Shown one piece after another: positions 35,994 through 43,929 of a DNA stretch of 64,000 bases. A program made the position numbers and the translations under genes. Under the pieces are notes generated by a model. It saw only the letters and a list, made by a program, of their open reading frames with translations, searched no databases and was not told where the DNA came from. The stretch spans positions 1 through 64,000 of the forward strand of contig JBBDXW010000068.1 in NCBI GenBank assembly GCA_040902105.1. The letters run 5' to 3'. Numbering within the stretch: position 1 is the first letter of the stretch; the number at the start of each line of letters is the position of its first letter. The stretch is from IDS-8 sp040902105. Lineage in GTDB: Bacteria; Pseudomonadota; Gammaproteobacteria; Steroidobacterales; Woeseiaceae.

Positions 35994-36050
35994 CACTTTC
36001 CACCGATCAAAATGGCCGTCCCCCATGCCAGAATTATACGCGTCGTGAGG

Positions 36051-36086
36051 CACGGGCCCGCAGGCCCGGGACGACCGGGCCCGCGT
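36051..36086 (-). terminator. GC-rich stem-loop between receptor and hexosaminidase genes
   Basis: Two copies of CGGGCCCG can pair in a short hairpin (ACGGGCCCGCAGGCCCGGG, then ACGACCGGGCCCGC). It sits between the TonB receptor stop and the hexosaminidase start on the same strand. It may attenuate the enzyme genes relative to the receptor. Confidence 0.4.
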
Positions 36087-36098
36087 TGCTACCGCATT

Positions 36099-38732
36099 CT
36101 ACCCACCCGATCCGAATGCCACCTGCAGCGAAACCTGATAACGGCGTCCGGTCTGGTAGCGGTTGGCCGGCTGGAACTTCTCCCCGAAGTACTGGAAGTA
36201 TTCCTCGTCGAGCAGGTTCTGCGCATCGAAGTTCAACTGCACGGTGTCGTTGAACCTCCAGCTCAGGCTCGCGCCGAAGTCGGCGTACGAGTCCACACTG
36301 ACCGGCGGCGCGCCGGCCACGAAGCCGCCGGCCAGGTATTCGCTGCGCCAGCCGTAGGTCAGGCGGGCGCTCAACGCGTCCTTTTCGTAGTACGGGCTCA
36401 AGTTGTACTGGTCCCGCGACTGAAAAGGCAGGTCGTTGCCGGCCGCCGTTTCGCCGTCGGCGAAGGTGTAGTTGGCGACGATGCCGAAACCGCTCTCGCC
36501 GAAGGGCTGCTGGTAGCTCAGGTTGAAGCCCTTGATCTCGCCCGTTCCGGCGTTCCGCGGGCGCAATATGCTGTAGTCGCAGAAGCCGTCGATCGTGCAG
36601 GCACCGGTGGCGACGAGGTTCAGGAAGGCCGTCGGATCGGCGTCGTCGCTGATCGAATTGAACTGGCGTTCGGTGGCCGCGTTGCTTTCGATGAAGTTCT
36701 CGACGTCCTTGTAGAACACCGATGCCGCCACCACCGACTCGGCCGCGAAGTACCACTCGGCCGAGACGTTGTAGTTGGTCGACTCGTACGGCCCGAGGTC
36801 CGCGTTGCCGCCGCTTCCGGTGAGCGTGGTGTCGTTGAGGAAGGTGTTCGGCGCCATCTGGTTGTAGGGCGCCCAGGCCACGACACTTGCGGCGGCGAAG
36901 CGCAGCACGACGTCGTCGGTGGCGTCGAACGCCAGGTTGAGCGACGGCAGCAGGTAATCGTCGTCCTTCTTCTGCGTCACCTGCCATTCCGGGAGTGCCG
37001 GCAGCACCGGGACGTCGCTGCCCAGGTTGAACGCCGTGCTTTCGATCTCGGCCTTCACGTAGCGCACGCCGAAGTTGCCGCGCAGGCGCTCGCCGCTTTC
37101 GAAGTTCAACTGCGCATAGGCCGAGGAGTTGGTCTGCTCGATCACGTAGGTGTTGTTGAGGAAGCTGGCCGCATCCGGGTTGGCGAAGTTGGGCGGGGCA
37201 CCGATGACCCAATCGAGCACGTTCTGGCGGCCCACGTACACATGCTGGCCATGATCCGGAGCGAAGCCGCCGATGTCAGTGAGGCCGATCGTGCCGGTCT
37301 GCGCCAGGTCGCCCACCCCGGGAATACCCCAGACGTTGAGCGAGAAGTCCTCCTGGTGCTCGTGGCGGCGCACGCCCACCAGCAGCTCGTTGAACACGTT
37401 GTCGAACTCCATGCTGAAATCGATCTGCGCGTACGTGTCCTCGGCTTCGGTCGCGAAGATTCCGTGGTTGCCGAAGAATCCTTCCGCGCGCCAGTTCGCC
37501 GGATCACGCGCGGCGGCCGGATCGTCGAAGGTCATGCCCCGGTCGATGTCCCAACTGAAGCCGCCGGTAAAGGCCGGCTCGATGAACCACTGCTTGAGCT
37601 CGTTGTCGGCCTTGCTCTGGCCGACCTGGGCGGAGACATTCCAGCCGTCGCCGGAGTAGGCGCCCCTCAGGTCCAGGCCCTGGGTGGTCGGCTCGGAACC
37701 GCGCACGTTGTTGTCGTAGAACACGAGGCTCGTGGGCCCGGCATGGCCGCCGGTGACGATGCCGTCGGCGCCGACGGTCAGCTCGTCAACGTCGTCGGGG
37801 CGCAGCGAGAGGAAGTTGTACATCGACTGGTTGTAGTTGGCGAAATCTTCGTTGATGTACAACGCGCTCAAGTTGAGTTCCAGGGCGTCGCCCGGCCTGA
37901 ATTGCAGGTTGGCGGTGATGCTGTCGCGCTCGCGGGTCTGCTGGAACCAGGCAGCGTTGATGAAATTGGGCACCTGTGCGTCGGGATCCACACCGACCGC
38001 GTTCGGGAAGGTAGACGCCGGCACATAGCCGAAGATCTCCGAACCCTGGCGATCGACCTGTTCCTCGTAGTGCTGCGCGGCGACCGCGATGCCCCACGTT
38101 TCGGCGGCGCTCTTCCAGCTGTACAGCGCGGAGATGCTCGGCTTCCCCTCGCTGGCCTGCTCGTTGTAGTTGTAGCCGAAGGTGCCGGTGAGGCTGTTGG
38201 CTTCCAGATCCAGCGGCTTGCGCGTGTGCATGAGCACGGTGCCGCCCAGGCTGCCTTCGGGCAGGCGCGCTTCGGGCGATTTGTAGACCTCGAGCCGGCC
38301 GATGATCTCCGAGGCGATCTGGGTCTGGTCGAAGCCGCGGTTGGGTTGCTCGCCGAACAGCCAGATCGACTGCGCCACCGGATGACCGTCGAGGAAGGTC
38401 AGGTTGAGGCTGGGATCGGTGCCGTCGATGCTGACGCGCTCGCCCTGGCCGAAGCGGCGGTCGATCGTGACGCCCGGGATCTGCGTCATCGCCTCGGCCA
38501 CGTTGGTGTTGGGGAACTCGCCCAGATCCTCGGCGCTGAGCGCTTCGACCACGGCATCGGCGTTGCGCTTGGTCTGCAGCGACTGCTGCAGGCTGGCGCG
38601 AATGCCTTGTACGACGATCTCCTCTATGGCGCCGTCTTCCTGCGGGCCGGCCTGGGCGTGCGCGGCTTCGTTCTGCCCGTACAAGGCGATGGCGACTGCA
38701 GTTGCGACCAGCGTCGATCTTTTGATGTTCAT
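36099..38732 (-). CDS. TonB-dependent receptor for GlcNAc/chitooligosaccharides
   Basis: An outer-membrane receptor of the Xanthomonas/Caulobacter-type TonB receptor subfamily with short N-terminus (EEIVVQGIRASLQQSLQTKR, EALSAEDLGEFPNTNVAEAM, IGRLEVYKSPEARLPEGSLGG), which is typical of sugar loci. The start at 38732 (MNIKRSTLVATAVAIALYGQ...) follows a GGGGGA about 10 bp upstream and gives a signal peptide. The length of 877 is normal. The barrel ends ...YQVSLQVAF followed by GSGG. Its place ahead of the GH20 and PTS genes and facing the nag regulator supports import of chitin oligosaccharides or GlcNAc; the exact ligand is inferred. Confidence 0.9.
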   Translation of the reverse strand: MNIKRSTLVATAVAIALYGQNEAAHAQAGPQEDGAIEEIVVQGIRASLQQSLQTKRNADAVVEALSAEDLGEFPNTNVAEAMTQIPGVTIDRRFGQGERVSIDGTDPSLNLTFLDGHPVAQSIWLFGEQPNRGFDQTQIASEIIGRLEVYKSPEARLPEGSLGGTVLMHTRKPLDLEANSLTGTFGYNYNEQASEGKPSISALYSWKSAAETWGIAVAAQHYEEQVDRQGSEIFGYVPASTFPNAVGVDPDAQVPNFINAAWFQQTRERDSITANLQFRPGDALELNLSALYINEDFANYNQSMYNFLSLRPDDVDELTVGADGIVTGGHAGPTSLVFYDNNVRGSEPTTQGLDLRGAYSGDGWNVSAQVGQSKADNELKQWFIEPAFTGGFSWDIDRGMTFDDPAAARDPANWRAEGFFGNHGIFATEAEDTYAQIDFSMEFDNVFNELLVGVRRHEHQEDFSLNVWGIPGVGDLAQTGTIGLTDIGGFAPDHGQHVYVGRQNVLDWVIGAPPNFANPDAASFLNNTYVIEQTNSSAYAQLNFESGERLRGNFGVRYVKAEIESTAFNLGSDVPVLPALPEWQVTQKKDDDYLLPSLNLAFDATDDVVLRFAAASVVAWAPYNQMAPNTFLNDTTLTGSGGNADLGPYESTNYNVSAEWYFAAESVVAASVFYKDVENFIESNAATERQFNSISDDADPTAFLNLVATGACTIDGFCDYSILRPRNAGTGEIKGFNLSYQQPFGESGFGIVANYTFADGETAAGNDLPFQSRDQYNLSPYYEKDALSARLTYGWRSEYLAGGFVAGAPPVSVDSYADFGASLSWRFNDTVQLNFDAQNLLDEEYFQYFGEKFQPANRYQTGRRYQVSLQVAFGSGG

Positions 38733-38776
38733 GAGCGGACGTCCCCCGTTCCGTAACCAATAAGTAACCAATCAGA

Positions 38777-38792
38777 GACCACTATAGTACCA
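38777..38792 (-). promoter_or_regulatory. Candidate promoter/operator of the chitin receptor gene
   Basis: ACCACTATAGTACCAT contains the palindrome ACTATAGT; read on the minus strand TACTAT is a reasonable -10 for the receptor gene starting at 38732. The flanking ACC triplets recall the regulator half-sites. No clear -35 is seen. Confidence 0.35.
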
Positions 38793-38857
38793 TCGAAATG
38801 CAATTTCCAGCCCTGTTAGATACCAATAGCAAATAACAGCATTAAATCAACAGGCCA

Positions 38858-38887
38858 TTGCATAAAGTGGTATGGCATTGGTAATAT
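38858..38887 (+). promoter_or_regulatory. Candidate nagR-nagB-nagA promoter
   Basis: TTGCAT (38858-38863), 18-bp spacer, TAATAT (38882-38887). The start codon GTG is at 38915. The -10 lies within the operator-like TTGGTAATATACCGG. Confidence 0.5.
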
Positions 38888-38892
38888 ACCGG
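38878..38892. promoter_or_regulatory. Candidate GntR-family operator
   Basis: TTGGTAATATACCGG has the inverted half-sites GGTA and TACC with a 3-base centre, matching the general pattern of HutC-type GntR operators. It lies 23 bp ahead of the regulator start and overlaps its -10. Nearby GTGGTATGG and GATACCAATAG contain partial half-sites. Confidence 0.45.
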
Positions 38893-38914
38893 CACACCAC
38901 GCCCGGAGACCGCC

Positions 38915-39658
38915 GTGACCTCCCTATCGACCATCCTGCGGCCGCTGGACCAAAGCAGCGCCCTTCCGCTCTACCAGCAGTTGCAGCGGGTGCTGCGCGA
39001 CGCGATCGAAAAGCGCGTGCTGGATGCGGACGACGCCTTGCCGGCGGAGCGCGAGCTGGCCACGGACTTTGCGGTCTCGCGCATCACGGTGCGCAAAGCC
39101 ATCGACGGGCTCGTCGGCGAAGGCCTGCTGGTGCGTCAGCACGGCTCCGGCACGTTCGTGCGGCCGAGAGTCGAGAAGAACTTCTCGAAGCTGACTTCGT
39201 TTTCCGAAGATATGCGAGCGCGCGGACGCAAGCCGCGCAGTGTCTGGCTGCACCGCGCCGCCGGCGCCGTAACGCCCGAGGAAGCGCTCGCCTTACGGCT
39301 CAGTCCGGGTACGCCGGTCTTCCGTTTCCATCGCATACGCTTTGCCGACGATGCGCCGATGGCGATCGAATATGCCACCGTGGTCGCGTCCTGCCTGGGC
39401 TCGGTCGATGCCGTGAAGTCATCGCTTTACGAGGCGCTCGAACAAACCGGCCACCGGCCGGTGAGAGCGCTGCAACGATTGCGCGCCGTGCTCCTGAACG
39501 CGGAACAGGCGGAAAGGCTCGGCGCACAGGAACGCGACGCGGGACTGCTCGTCGAACGCCTGGGTTTTCTCGCCGATCGCAGTGCTGTCGAGTTCTCGCA
39601 ATCGTATTACCGCGGCGATACCTACGACTTCGTCGCTGAACTGAGCGATGCGTCCTGA
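38915..39658 (+). CDS. nagR: GntR/HutC-family transcriptional regulator (NagR-like)
   Basis: A winged-helix GntR N-terminal domain (about 10-80: ALPLYQQLQRVLRDAIEKRVL, ELATDFAVSRITVRKAIDGLV) and a C-terminal UTRA effector domain (FSEDMRARGRKPRS, LSPGTPVFRFHRIRFADDAPMA). Proteins of this group (NagR, DasR) bind GlcN6P or GlcNAc-6-phosphate and release their operators. The GTG start is preceded by GGAG. It overlaps or abuts nagB, is divergent from the chitin receptor, and probably controls both directions through the sites at 38777-38892. The regulatory role is inferred from position and family. Confidence 0.9.
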   Translation: MTSLSTILRPLDQSSALPLYQQLQRVLRDAIEKRVLDADDALPAERELATDFAVSRITVRKAIDGLVGEGLLVRQHGSGTFVRPRVEKNFSKLTSFSEDMRARGRKPRSVWLHRAAGAVTPEEALALRLSPGTPVFRFHRIRFADDAPMAIEYATVVASCLGSVDAVKSSLYEALEQTGHRPVRALQRLRAVLLNAEQAERLGAQERDAGLLVERLGFLADRSAVEFSQSYYRGDTYDFVAELSDAS

Positions 39659-39668
39659 CCGGGGCATC

Positions 39669-40742
39669 ATGTTATCCACGCAATCCGAAACGAACAGAAC
39701 CTTGCCTGAGCCTTCCACAGCCGAATCGACCGGCATGTTCCGGGAAGCTGCCGAGGCGGCGACGGTGGTTGAAGCGCAACTGGAGCGAAATGCCGACGTC
39801 GTGGCTCGCCTTGCGAAAGATCTGAAATCCCGCTCTAAATGCGCGGTGGTCACACTGGCGCGCGGCAGTTCCGATCATGCGGCGACTTATGCAAGGTATC
39901 TGATCGAGACGCGGCTCGGCATTCTGACGTCCTCCGCAGCGCCCTCCGTGAGCTCCTTGTACGCAAGGGGTTCGCATCTGCGCGATACGATCGTACTGGC
40001 GATTTCGCAATCGGGCCGAAGTCCGGATCTGCTGGCATCGGCCGAAGCCGCGCGCGCCGCGGGTGCGTATGTCGTCGCTCTGGTCAACGCGGAACAGTCG
40101 TACCTCGGTCAGATAGCGGATTGCGCAATCCCGCTGTGTGCAGGAGAGGAACGGAGCGTTGCCGCAACCAAATCCTTTATCGCATCGATGGCCGCGATCG
40201 CGCACCTGGTCGCGTCGTGGTCGGACGATCACAAGCTGCACGCGGCGCTCGAGATCCTGCCGGCGCAGCTGAGGCGCGCCTGGGAACTCGACTGGAGCGA
40301 CGGGGTTACGCGTTTCCGCGATGCGCAAAGTCTGTACGTGGTGGGCCGCGGGCTCGGACTCGGCATCGCCGGAGAGGCGGCGCTGAAATTCAAGGAAACC
40401 TGCGCGCTTCATGCGGAAGCCTTCAGTTCGGCCGAACTGAGGCATGGGCCACTGGCGATCGTGCGGGAGGGATTTCCGGTTCTGCTGTTCGCGCAAGATG
40501 ACGAAACCCGTGACGGCATGGCCAGGCTGGCGCGCGAACTGGCGGCTCATGGCGCGGAAGTGACAGCGGCCGGATTGCCTGAAGCCCGCGCAGGCGCCTT
40601 ACCGGTCATCGAAACCGAGCCGGCGATAGCGCCGTTGCTGCAGATCCAGAGTTTCTACCGCATGGTCAACGCGCTCTCCGTCGCACGCGGTTACGACCCC
40701 GACCGGCCGCGCCATTTGTCCAAGATTACGGAAACCCTGTGA
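39669..40742 (+). CDS. nagB-II: Glucosamine-6-phosphate deaminase, SIS-domain type (NagB-II)
   Basis: A two-SIS-domain enzyme converting glucosamine-6-phosphate to fructose-6-phosphate and ammonia, the alternative to classical NagB. Sugar-phosphate-binding motifs are TLARGSSDHAATYARY and AISQSGRSPDLL in the first SIS domain and VGRGLGLGIAGEAALKFKETC with AEAFSSAELRHGPLA in the second. The C-terminus RPRHLSKITETL is the usual family ending. The start at 39669 follows GGGGC; the ATG at 39648 overlapping the regulator stop is an alternative. It lacks the N-terminal amidotransferase domain of GlmS. The stop overlaps the nagA start. Confidence 0.92.
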   Translation: MLSTQSETNRTLPEPSTAESTGMFREAAEAATVVEAQLERNADVVARLAKDLKSRSKCAVVTLARGSSDHAATYARYLIETRLGILTSSAAPSVSSLYARGSHLRDTIVLAISQSGRSPDLLASAEAARAAGAYVVALVNAEQSYLGQIADCAIPLCAGEERSVAATKSFIASMAAIAHLVASWSDDHKLHAALEILPAQLRRAWELDWSDGVTRFRDAQSLYVVGRGLGLGIAGEAALKFKETCALHAEAFSSAELRHGPLAIVREGFPVLLFAQDDETRDGMARLARELAAHGAEVTAAGLPEARAGALPVIETEPAIAPLLQIQSFYRMVNALSVARGYDPDRPRHLSKITETL

Positions 40743-41890
40743 TGTCCGTCGCCTTCATCAACGGCCGCGTGCTGACCGACAGCGGATTCGAAGAGGGGCT
40801 GACGGTGACGACCGGCAGCGAGCACATTGCTTCGGTAGGCCGGCACGATGCCACAGGCGCGAGCGCCGCGGAACAGATTGATCTTGACGGCAGGCTTCTG
40901 CTGCCGGGCTTTGTCGATACGCAAGTGAACGGCGGCGGCGGCGTGTTGTTCAACGACAAGCCGACCGTCGAGACCATCGACGAAATCGGCAGTGTTCACC
41001 GTCAGTTCGGCACCACTGCATTTCTGCCCACGCTCGTCAGCGACGATCTGGAAGTGGTCGCCGATGCGATTTCTGCAGCGCGGGACGCCATCGCGGCGGG
41101 CGTGCCCGGGGTACTCGGAATTCACATAGAAGGGCCGTTCCTCAACGAAGAACGCAAAGGCGTGCATGACGCAAGCAAGATCCGGTATCTCGACGAGGAG
41201 GCGTTTCGCCTGCTGACGAGGCCGACCGGCGGCAAGACGCTTCTCACGCTGGCGCCGGAGAAGACGACACCGCAAATGATTCGCAAGCTGACCGAGGCGG
41301 GTGTCGTGGTCTCCGCCGGCCACAGCAACGCGACCTATGCAGAGATTCGTGTGGCGCTGGAGAACGGCCTGACGGGATTCACGCATCTCTTCAATGCCAT
41401 GTCGCCGATTAGCGTAAGAGAGCCCGGAGTCGTCGGGGCCGCGCTCGACGATCCGGATAGCTGGTGCAGCATTATTGTCGATGGGCACCACGTCGATCCG
41501 GTCGTCTTGCGCCTCGCCTTGCGCTGCAAAAGGCTGGACCGTTTCGTCCTCGTTACCGACGCGATGCCGAGTGTCGGCGCCGGCCAGAAGTCGTTCAGCC
41601 TGCTGGGGCGAAAGATTACGGTGAGGAACGGCGTGTGCTTTGACGAGGACGGCACGCTGGCGGGATCGAATATCGACATGGCGACGGCCGTCAGGAACGC
41701 GGTGCGTCTTTTGCACGTCGGGATTGCGGATGCGGTACGCATGGCGAGCGTTTACCCCGCCGAATTCCTCGGGCTGTCCCGCGAATTCGGCAAGATCGCG
41801 CCGGGCTATCGCGCGAATCTCGTCGTCGCCGACGACGAACTCAATGTGCTCGAGACATGGATTGACGGTTCCCGATCGCCGGCACACTGA
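40742..41890 (+). CDS. nagA: N-acetylglucosamine-6-phosphate deacetylase
   Basis: An amidohydrolase-superfamily enzyme removing acetate from GlcNAc-6-phosphate. It has LPGFVDTQVNGGGG, the metal Glu in GIHIEGPFL, VSAGHSNATYAE (His), FTHLFNAMSP (His) and VTDAMPSVG (catalytic Asp). The ATG at 40742 overlaps the nagB-II stop as TGATG. Length is 382. With NagE, the EI fusion and NagB-II it completes GlcNAc entry into glycolysis. Confidence 0.95.
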   Translation: MSVAFINGRVLTDSGFEEGLTVTTGSEHIASVGRHDATGASAAEQIDLDGRLLLPGFVDTQVNGGGGVLFNDKPTVETIDEIGSVHRQFGTTAFLPTLVSDDLEVVADAISAARDAIAAGVPGVLGIHIEGPFLNEERKGVHDASKIRYLDEEAFRLLTRPTGGKTLLTLAPEKTTPQMIRKLTEAGVVVSAGHSNATYAEIRVALENGLTGFTHLFNAMSPISVREPGVVGAALDDPDSWCSIIVDGHHVDPVVLRLALRCKRLDRFVLVTDAMPSVGAGQKSFSLLGRKITVRNGVCFDEDGTLAGSNIDMATAVRNAVRLLHVGIADAVRMASVYPAEFLGLSREFGKIAPGYRANLVVADDELNVLETWIDGSRSPAH

Positions 41891-42089
41891 AATCCGGCTC
41901 GTTGCGCAAGTACTCGCTCTTGCGATTTCGCTTTGCGCGTGCAACACGCTGCGTACGAACGTCTCGTCCATCAATGCTCGGCAAATCTACGTGCTCAGCC
42001 CCGATAATCAGATCAAGTCTCTAATATCGCTTGGGCGGCATCCTTTAACGAGATAATACCCTTTCTCGTAGCCTTCACTCCGCGCGCGC

Positions 42090-42118
42090 TTGAGCTGTGT
42101 CCGTTAGAGTGGTACATT
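42090..42118 (+). promoter_or_regulatory. Candidate higBA promoter
   Basis: TTGAGC (42090-42095), exactly 17 bp, then TACATT (42113-42118). TTGGAGAT lies just before the ATG at 42140 as ribosome binding site. Confidence 0.5.
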
Positions 42119-42139
42119 GCCTCTGATTGGAGATGTTAA

Positions 42140-42436
42140 ATGATCGTGAGCTTCCGGGAAGGCTGGCTACGCGCGTTCTTCATCAACGACGTGCGATTCG
42201 GAAAAATGCCGCCCGATCTCGAAAGCCGCCTGTTCCGCAAACTTCAGATGATCGACGATGCGACAACGAATCAGGACTTACGCGTCCCGTCGAGTAACCA
42301 CTTCGAGAAGTTGCGCGGCAATCTAGCCGGCTTCCACTCGATCCGCGTCAATAGGCAGTGGCGTCTGATCTTCCGCTGGGACGGCGGTCGTGGGGAAGCG
42401 GACGACATCTATCTCGACGACCACAGCTACGAATGA
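42140..42436 (+). CDS. higB: HigB-type RelE/ParE-superfamily toxin
   Basis: A 98-residue type II toxin of the HigB/plasmid maintenance killer family, a ribosome-dependent mRNA endonuclease. Typical strings are LFRKLQMIDDATTNQDLRVP, NHFEKLRGNLAGFHSIRVNRQWRLIF and YLDDHSYE at the end. The toxin-before-antitoxin order and the 8-bp gap to the HTH partner are the standard higBA layout. Confidence 0.93.
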   Translation: MIVSFREGWLRAFFINDVRFGKMPPDLESRLFRKLQMIDDATTNQDLRVPSSNHFEKLRGNLAGFHSIRVNRQWRLIFRWDGGRGEADDIYLDDHSYE

Positions 42437-42444
42437 GGTGAGAC

Positions 42445-42753
42445 ATGTTAATGACCAAGCGCAAACCGGCGACAGTAGGCGAGATACTGGTCGAGGAGTT
42501 CATGACGCCGATGGACCTGACTCAGGCGGCGCTCGCCGAGGCAATGGGCGTTCAACGAAAGCACGTCAACGAGCTGTGCAACGACCGCCGCAACGTCACT
42601 GCCGCAACTGCTTTGATTCTCTCGCGTGTGTTCCGCAACAGCCCGGAGTTCTGGCTCAACGTCCAGCGACGCAGCGAGTTATGGGAGGCCATGCACAGTC
42701 CGAGTCAGCGCAAGCGGATCGACAGGGCAAAGCCTCTGAAAAAAACGGCGTGA
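42445..42753 (+). CDS. higA: HigA-type antitoxin (HTH XRE)
   Basis: A 102-residue antitoxin with an HTH (LTQAALAEAMGVQRKHVNELCNDRRNVTAATALILSRVFRNSPEFW), which binds HigB and represses the operon. MTPMDLTQ and the SPEFWLNVQ end of the domain are typical of HigA. It may start at the ATG at 42451 instead of 42445. It follows higB. Confidence 0.93.
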   Translation: MLMTKRKPATVGEILVEEFMTPMDLTQAALAEAMGVQRKHVNELCNDRRNVTAATALILSRVFRNSPEFWLNVQRRSELWEAMHSPSQRKRIDRAKPLKKTA

Positions 42754-42935
42754 TCTGCCAAATGCTTCGCATCTGGATTTTCCGACCAAAATTGCGCGCC
42801 GGAATCGCCTTGCAATTCAAATCGGCTATGCTGCCACAGGCGGTGCACAAGTATTCCAGGCTCTGATTTGCCATTGCGGTGCGACCTTTGCATAGTGTCC
42901 CGCATCCATAAGGATAACGGCCACCGCGCTGTCCG

Positions 42936-43703
42936 GTGCCACGCATGGCATATGCCTCTGCACTGAATGACGCGGGTTACCTGTCGATTCTGCAGCCCGC
43001 ACCTGGCTCATGGGACCGGGGCCACCGGCGGCTGGCCTGTTGCATCGCGATTTCGACAGTCGCAATTTGCACCTGTCTCGAAATCCTGCGTCTGCCTGCG
43101 CGATTCGAGGATGCACGTGTCCCAGTAGTAATGGACGTGAGCCTGCGTGAGTCGGCGAAGCAGTCAGCGGAACAGCCTGAAGAGCAACCGGCGACTGCAT
43201 TAACGATCCCGTCTACGGCCGCCGATCGGCGCGAGACTGCGGCACCGTCGGCACCGCAACAAACTGACAGCGTCCAGGCACCCATTCGCAACCCACCCAT
43301 CGACTGGCAGGGCTCTCTCGAGCGTGCTTCCGCCGAAGTGGTCGAGCGGAGTGCTGAAACCGTGTCATTGCACCCTGAATTCGACGAACTTCGGCGCATC
43401 GCGGCCGTGAGATACGCAGAGCCGCGTACCGGCAAACCGCCGCCAATCTGGGAGAACGTCGAAAAGGACATATACGGTCGCACGGTGGTTCGGATTGGCA
43501 ACTGTTACCGCGTGCTCGATGATCCCAATGTCGGCAACCGCTACGCGTTCGAGACCTTTGAACGGACCATGACGTTCTGCGGTGGTCCGGGAGGGAAACG
43601 CCAGGAATTTCCGTGGGTCGAAGAAATAAAGGCGCGCTATGCCTATCTGCGCGATCCCGACGGTTACCTGCCGGAGTCGGTCGAGTCGCAGCCGACGCCT
43701 TAG
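42936..43703 (+). CDS. Membrane-anchored protein of unknown function
   Basis: I do not recognise this protein. It is 255 residues long with one N-terminal hydrophobic helix (about 33-49, LACCIAISTVAICTCLEIL), then an acidic, proline/alanine/glutamine-rich linker (about 70-130), then a compact C-terminal part containing WENVEKDIYGRTVVRIGNCY, TFERTMTFCGGPGG and FPWVEEIK, with two cysteines that could form a disulfide. The layout is that of a periplasmic, inner-membrane-anchored protein. The start could be the fifth residue (ATG 42948). It stands between higBA and the xylose operon with no clear link to either. Confidence 0.6.
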   Translation: MPRMAYASALNDAGYLSILQPAPGSWDRGHRRLACCIAISTVAICTCLEILRLPARFEDARVPVVMDVSLRESAKQSAEQPEEQPATALTIPSTAADRRETAAPSAPQQTDSVQAPIRNPPIDWQGSLERASAEVVERSAETVSLHPEFDELRRIAAVRYAEPRTGKPPPIWENVEKDIYGRTVVRIGNCYRVLDDPNVGNRYAFETFERTMTFCGGPGGKRQEFPWVEEIKARYAYLRDPDGYLPESVESQPTP

Positions 43704-43820
43704 CGCGTCGGACTATCGACTGGCCGCTGCCTCGTCGCAACCTCTGACTACCCGGCTGCAGCGCTTGTTGATCATTGAGTCATCCTTGCGCAACACGACA
43801 TTGCGGAATCGGGGCAGCCA

Positions 43821-43860
43821 TTGACAACCCCCCGATGTTAACGCATGGTAACGCTACCAT
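43821..43860 (+). promoter_or_regulatory. Xylose-type LacI operator and -35 before the GH3/xylBA operon
   Basis: ATGGTAACGCTACCAT (43845-43860) is a palindrome with arms ATGGTA/TACCAT, close to the XylR box (TGGTAGCGCTAACA type) reported for Xanthomonas and Caulobacter xylose regulons. A perfect -35 TTGACA lies at 43821-43826, so the operator would cover the -10. TGTTAACGC just upstream (43836) looks like a half repeat. Confidence 0.6.
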
Positions 43861-43929
43861 TCGAGTGTCCGCCGGCCTCAATACCTAAAACCAGTCGACG
43901 GCGCGACACGCCCGCACAAGGGAAAATCA

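Noticed and set aside
35724..38756. A 1010-residue open frame on the plus strand
   Set aside because: It lies wholly antisense to the hexosaminidase and TonB receptor genes, in the frame that mirrors their codon pattern in GC-rich DNA, has no recognisable domain, and is charge- and valine-biased as expected of a shadow.
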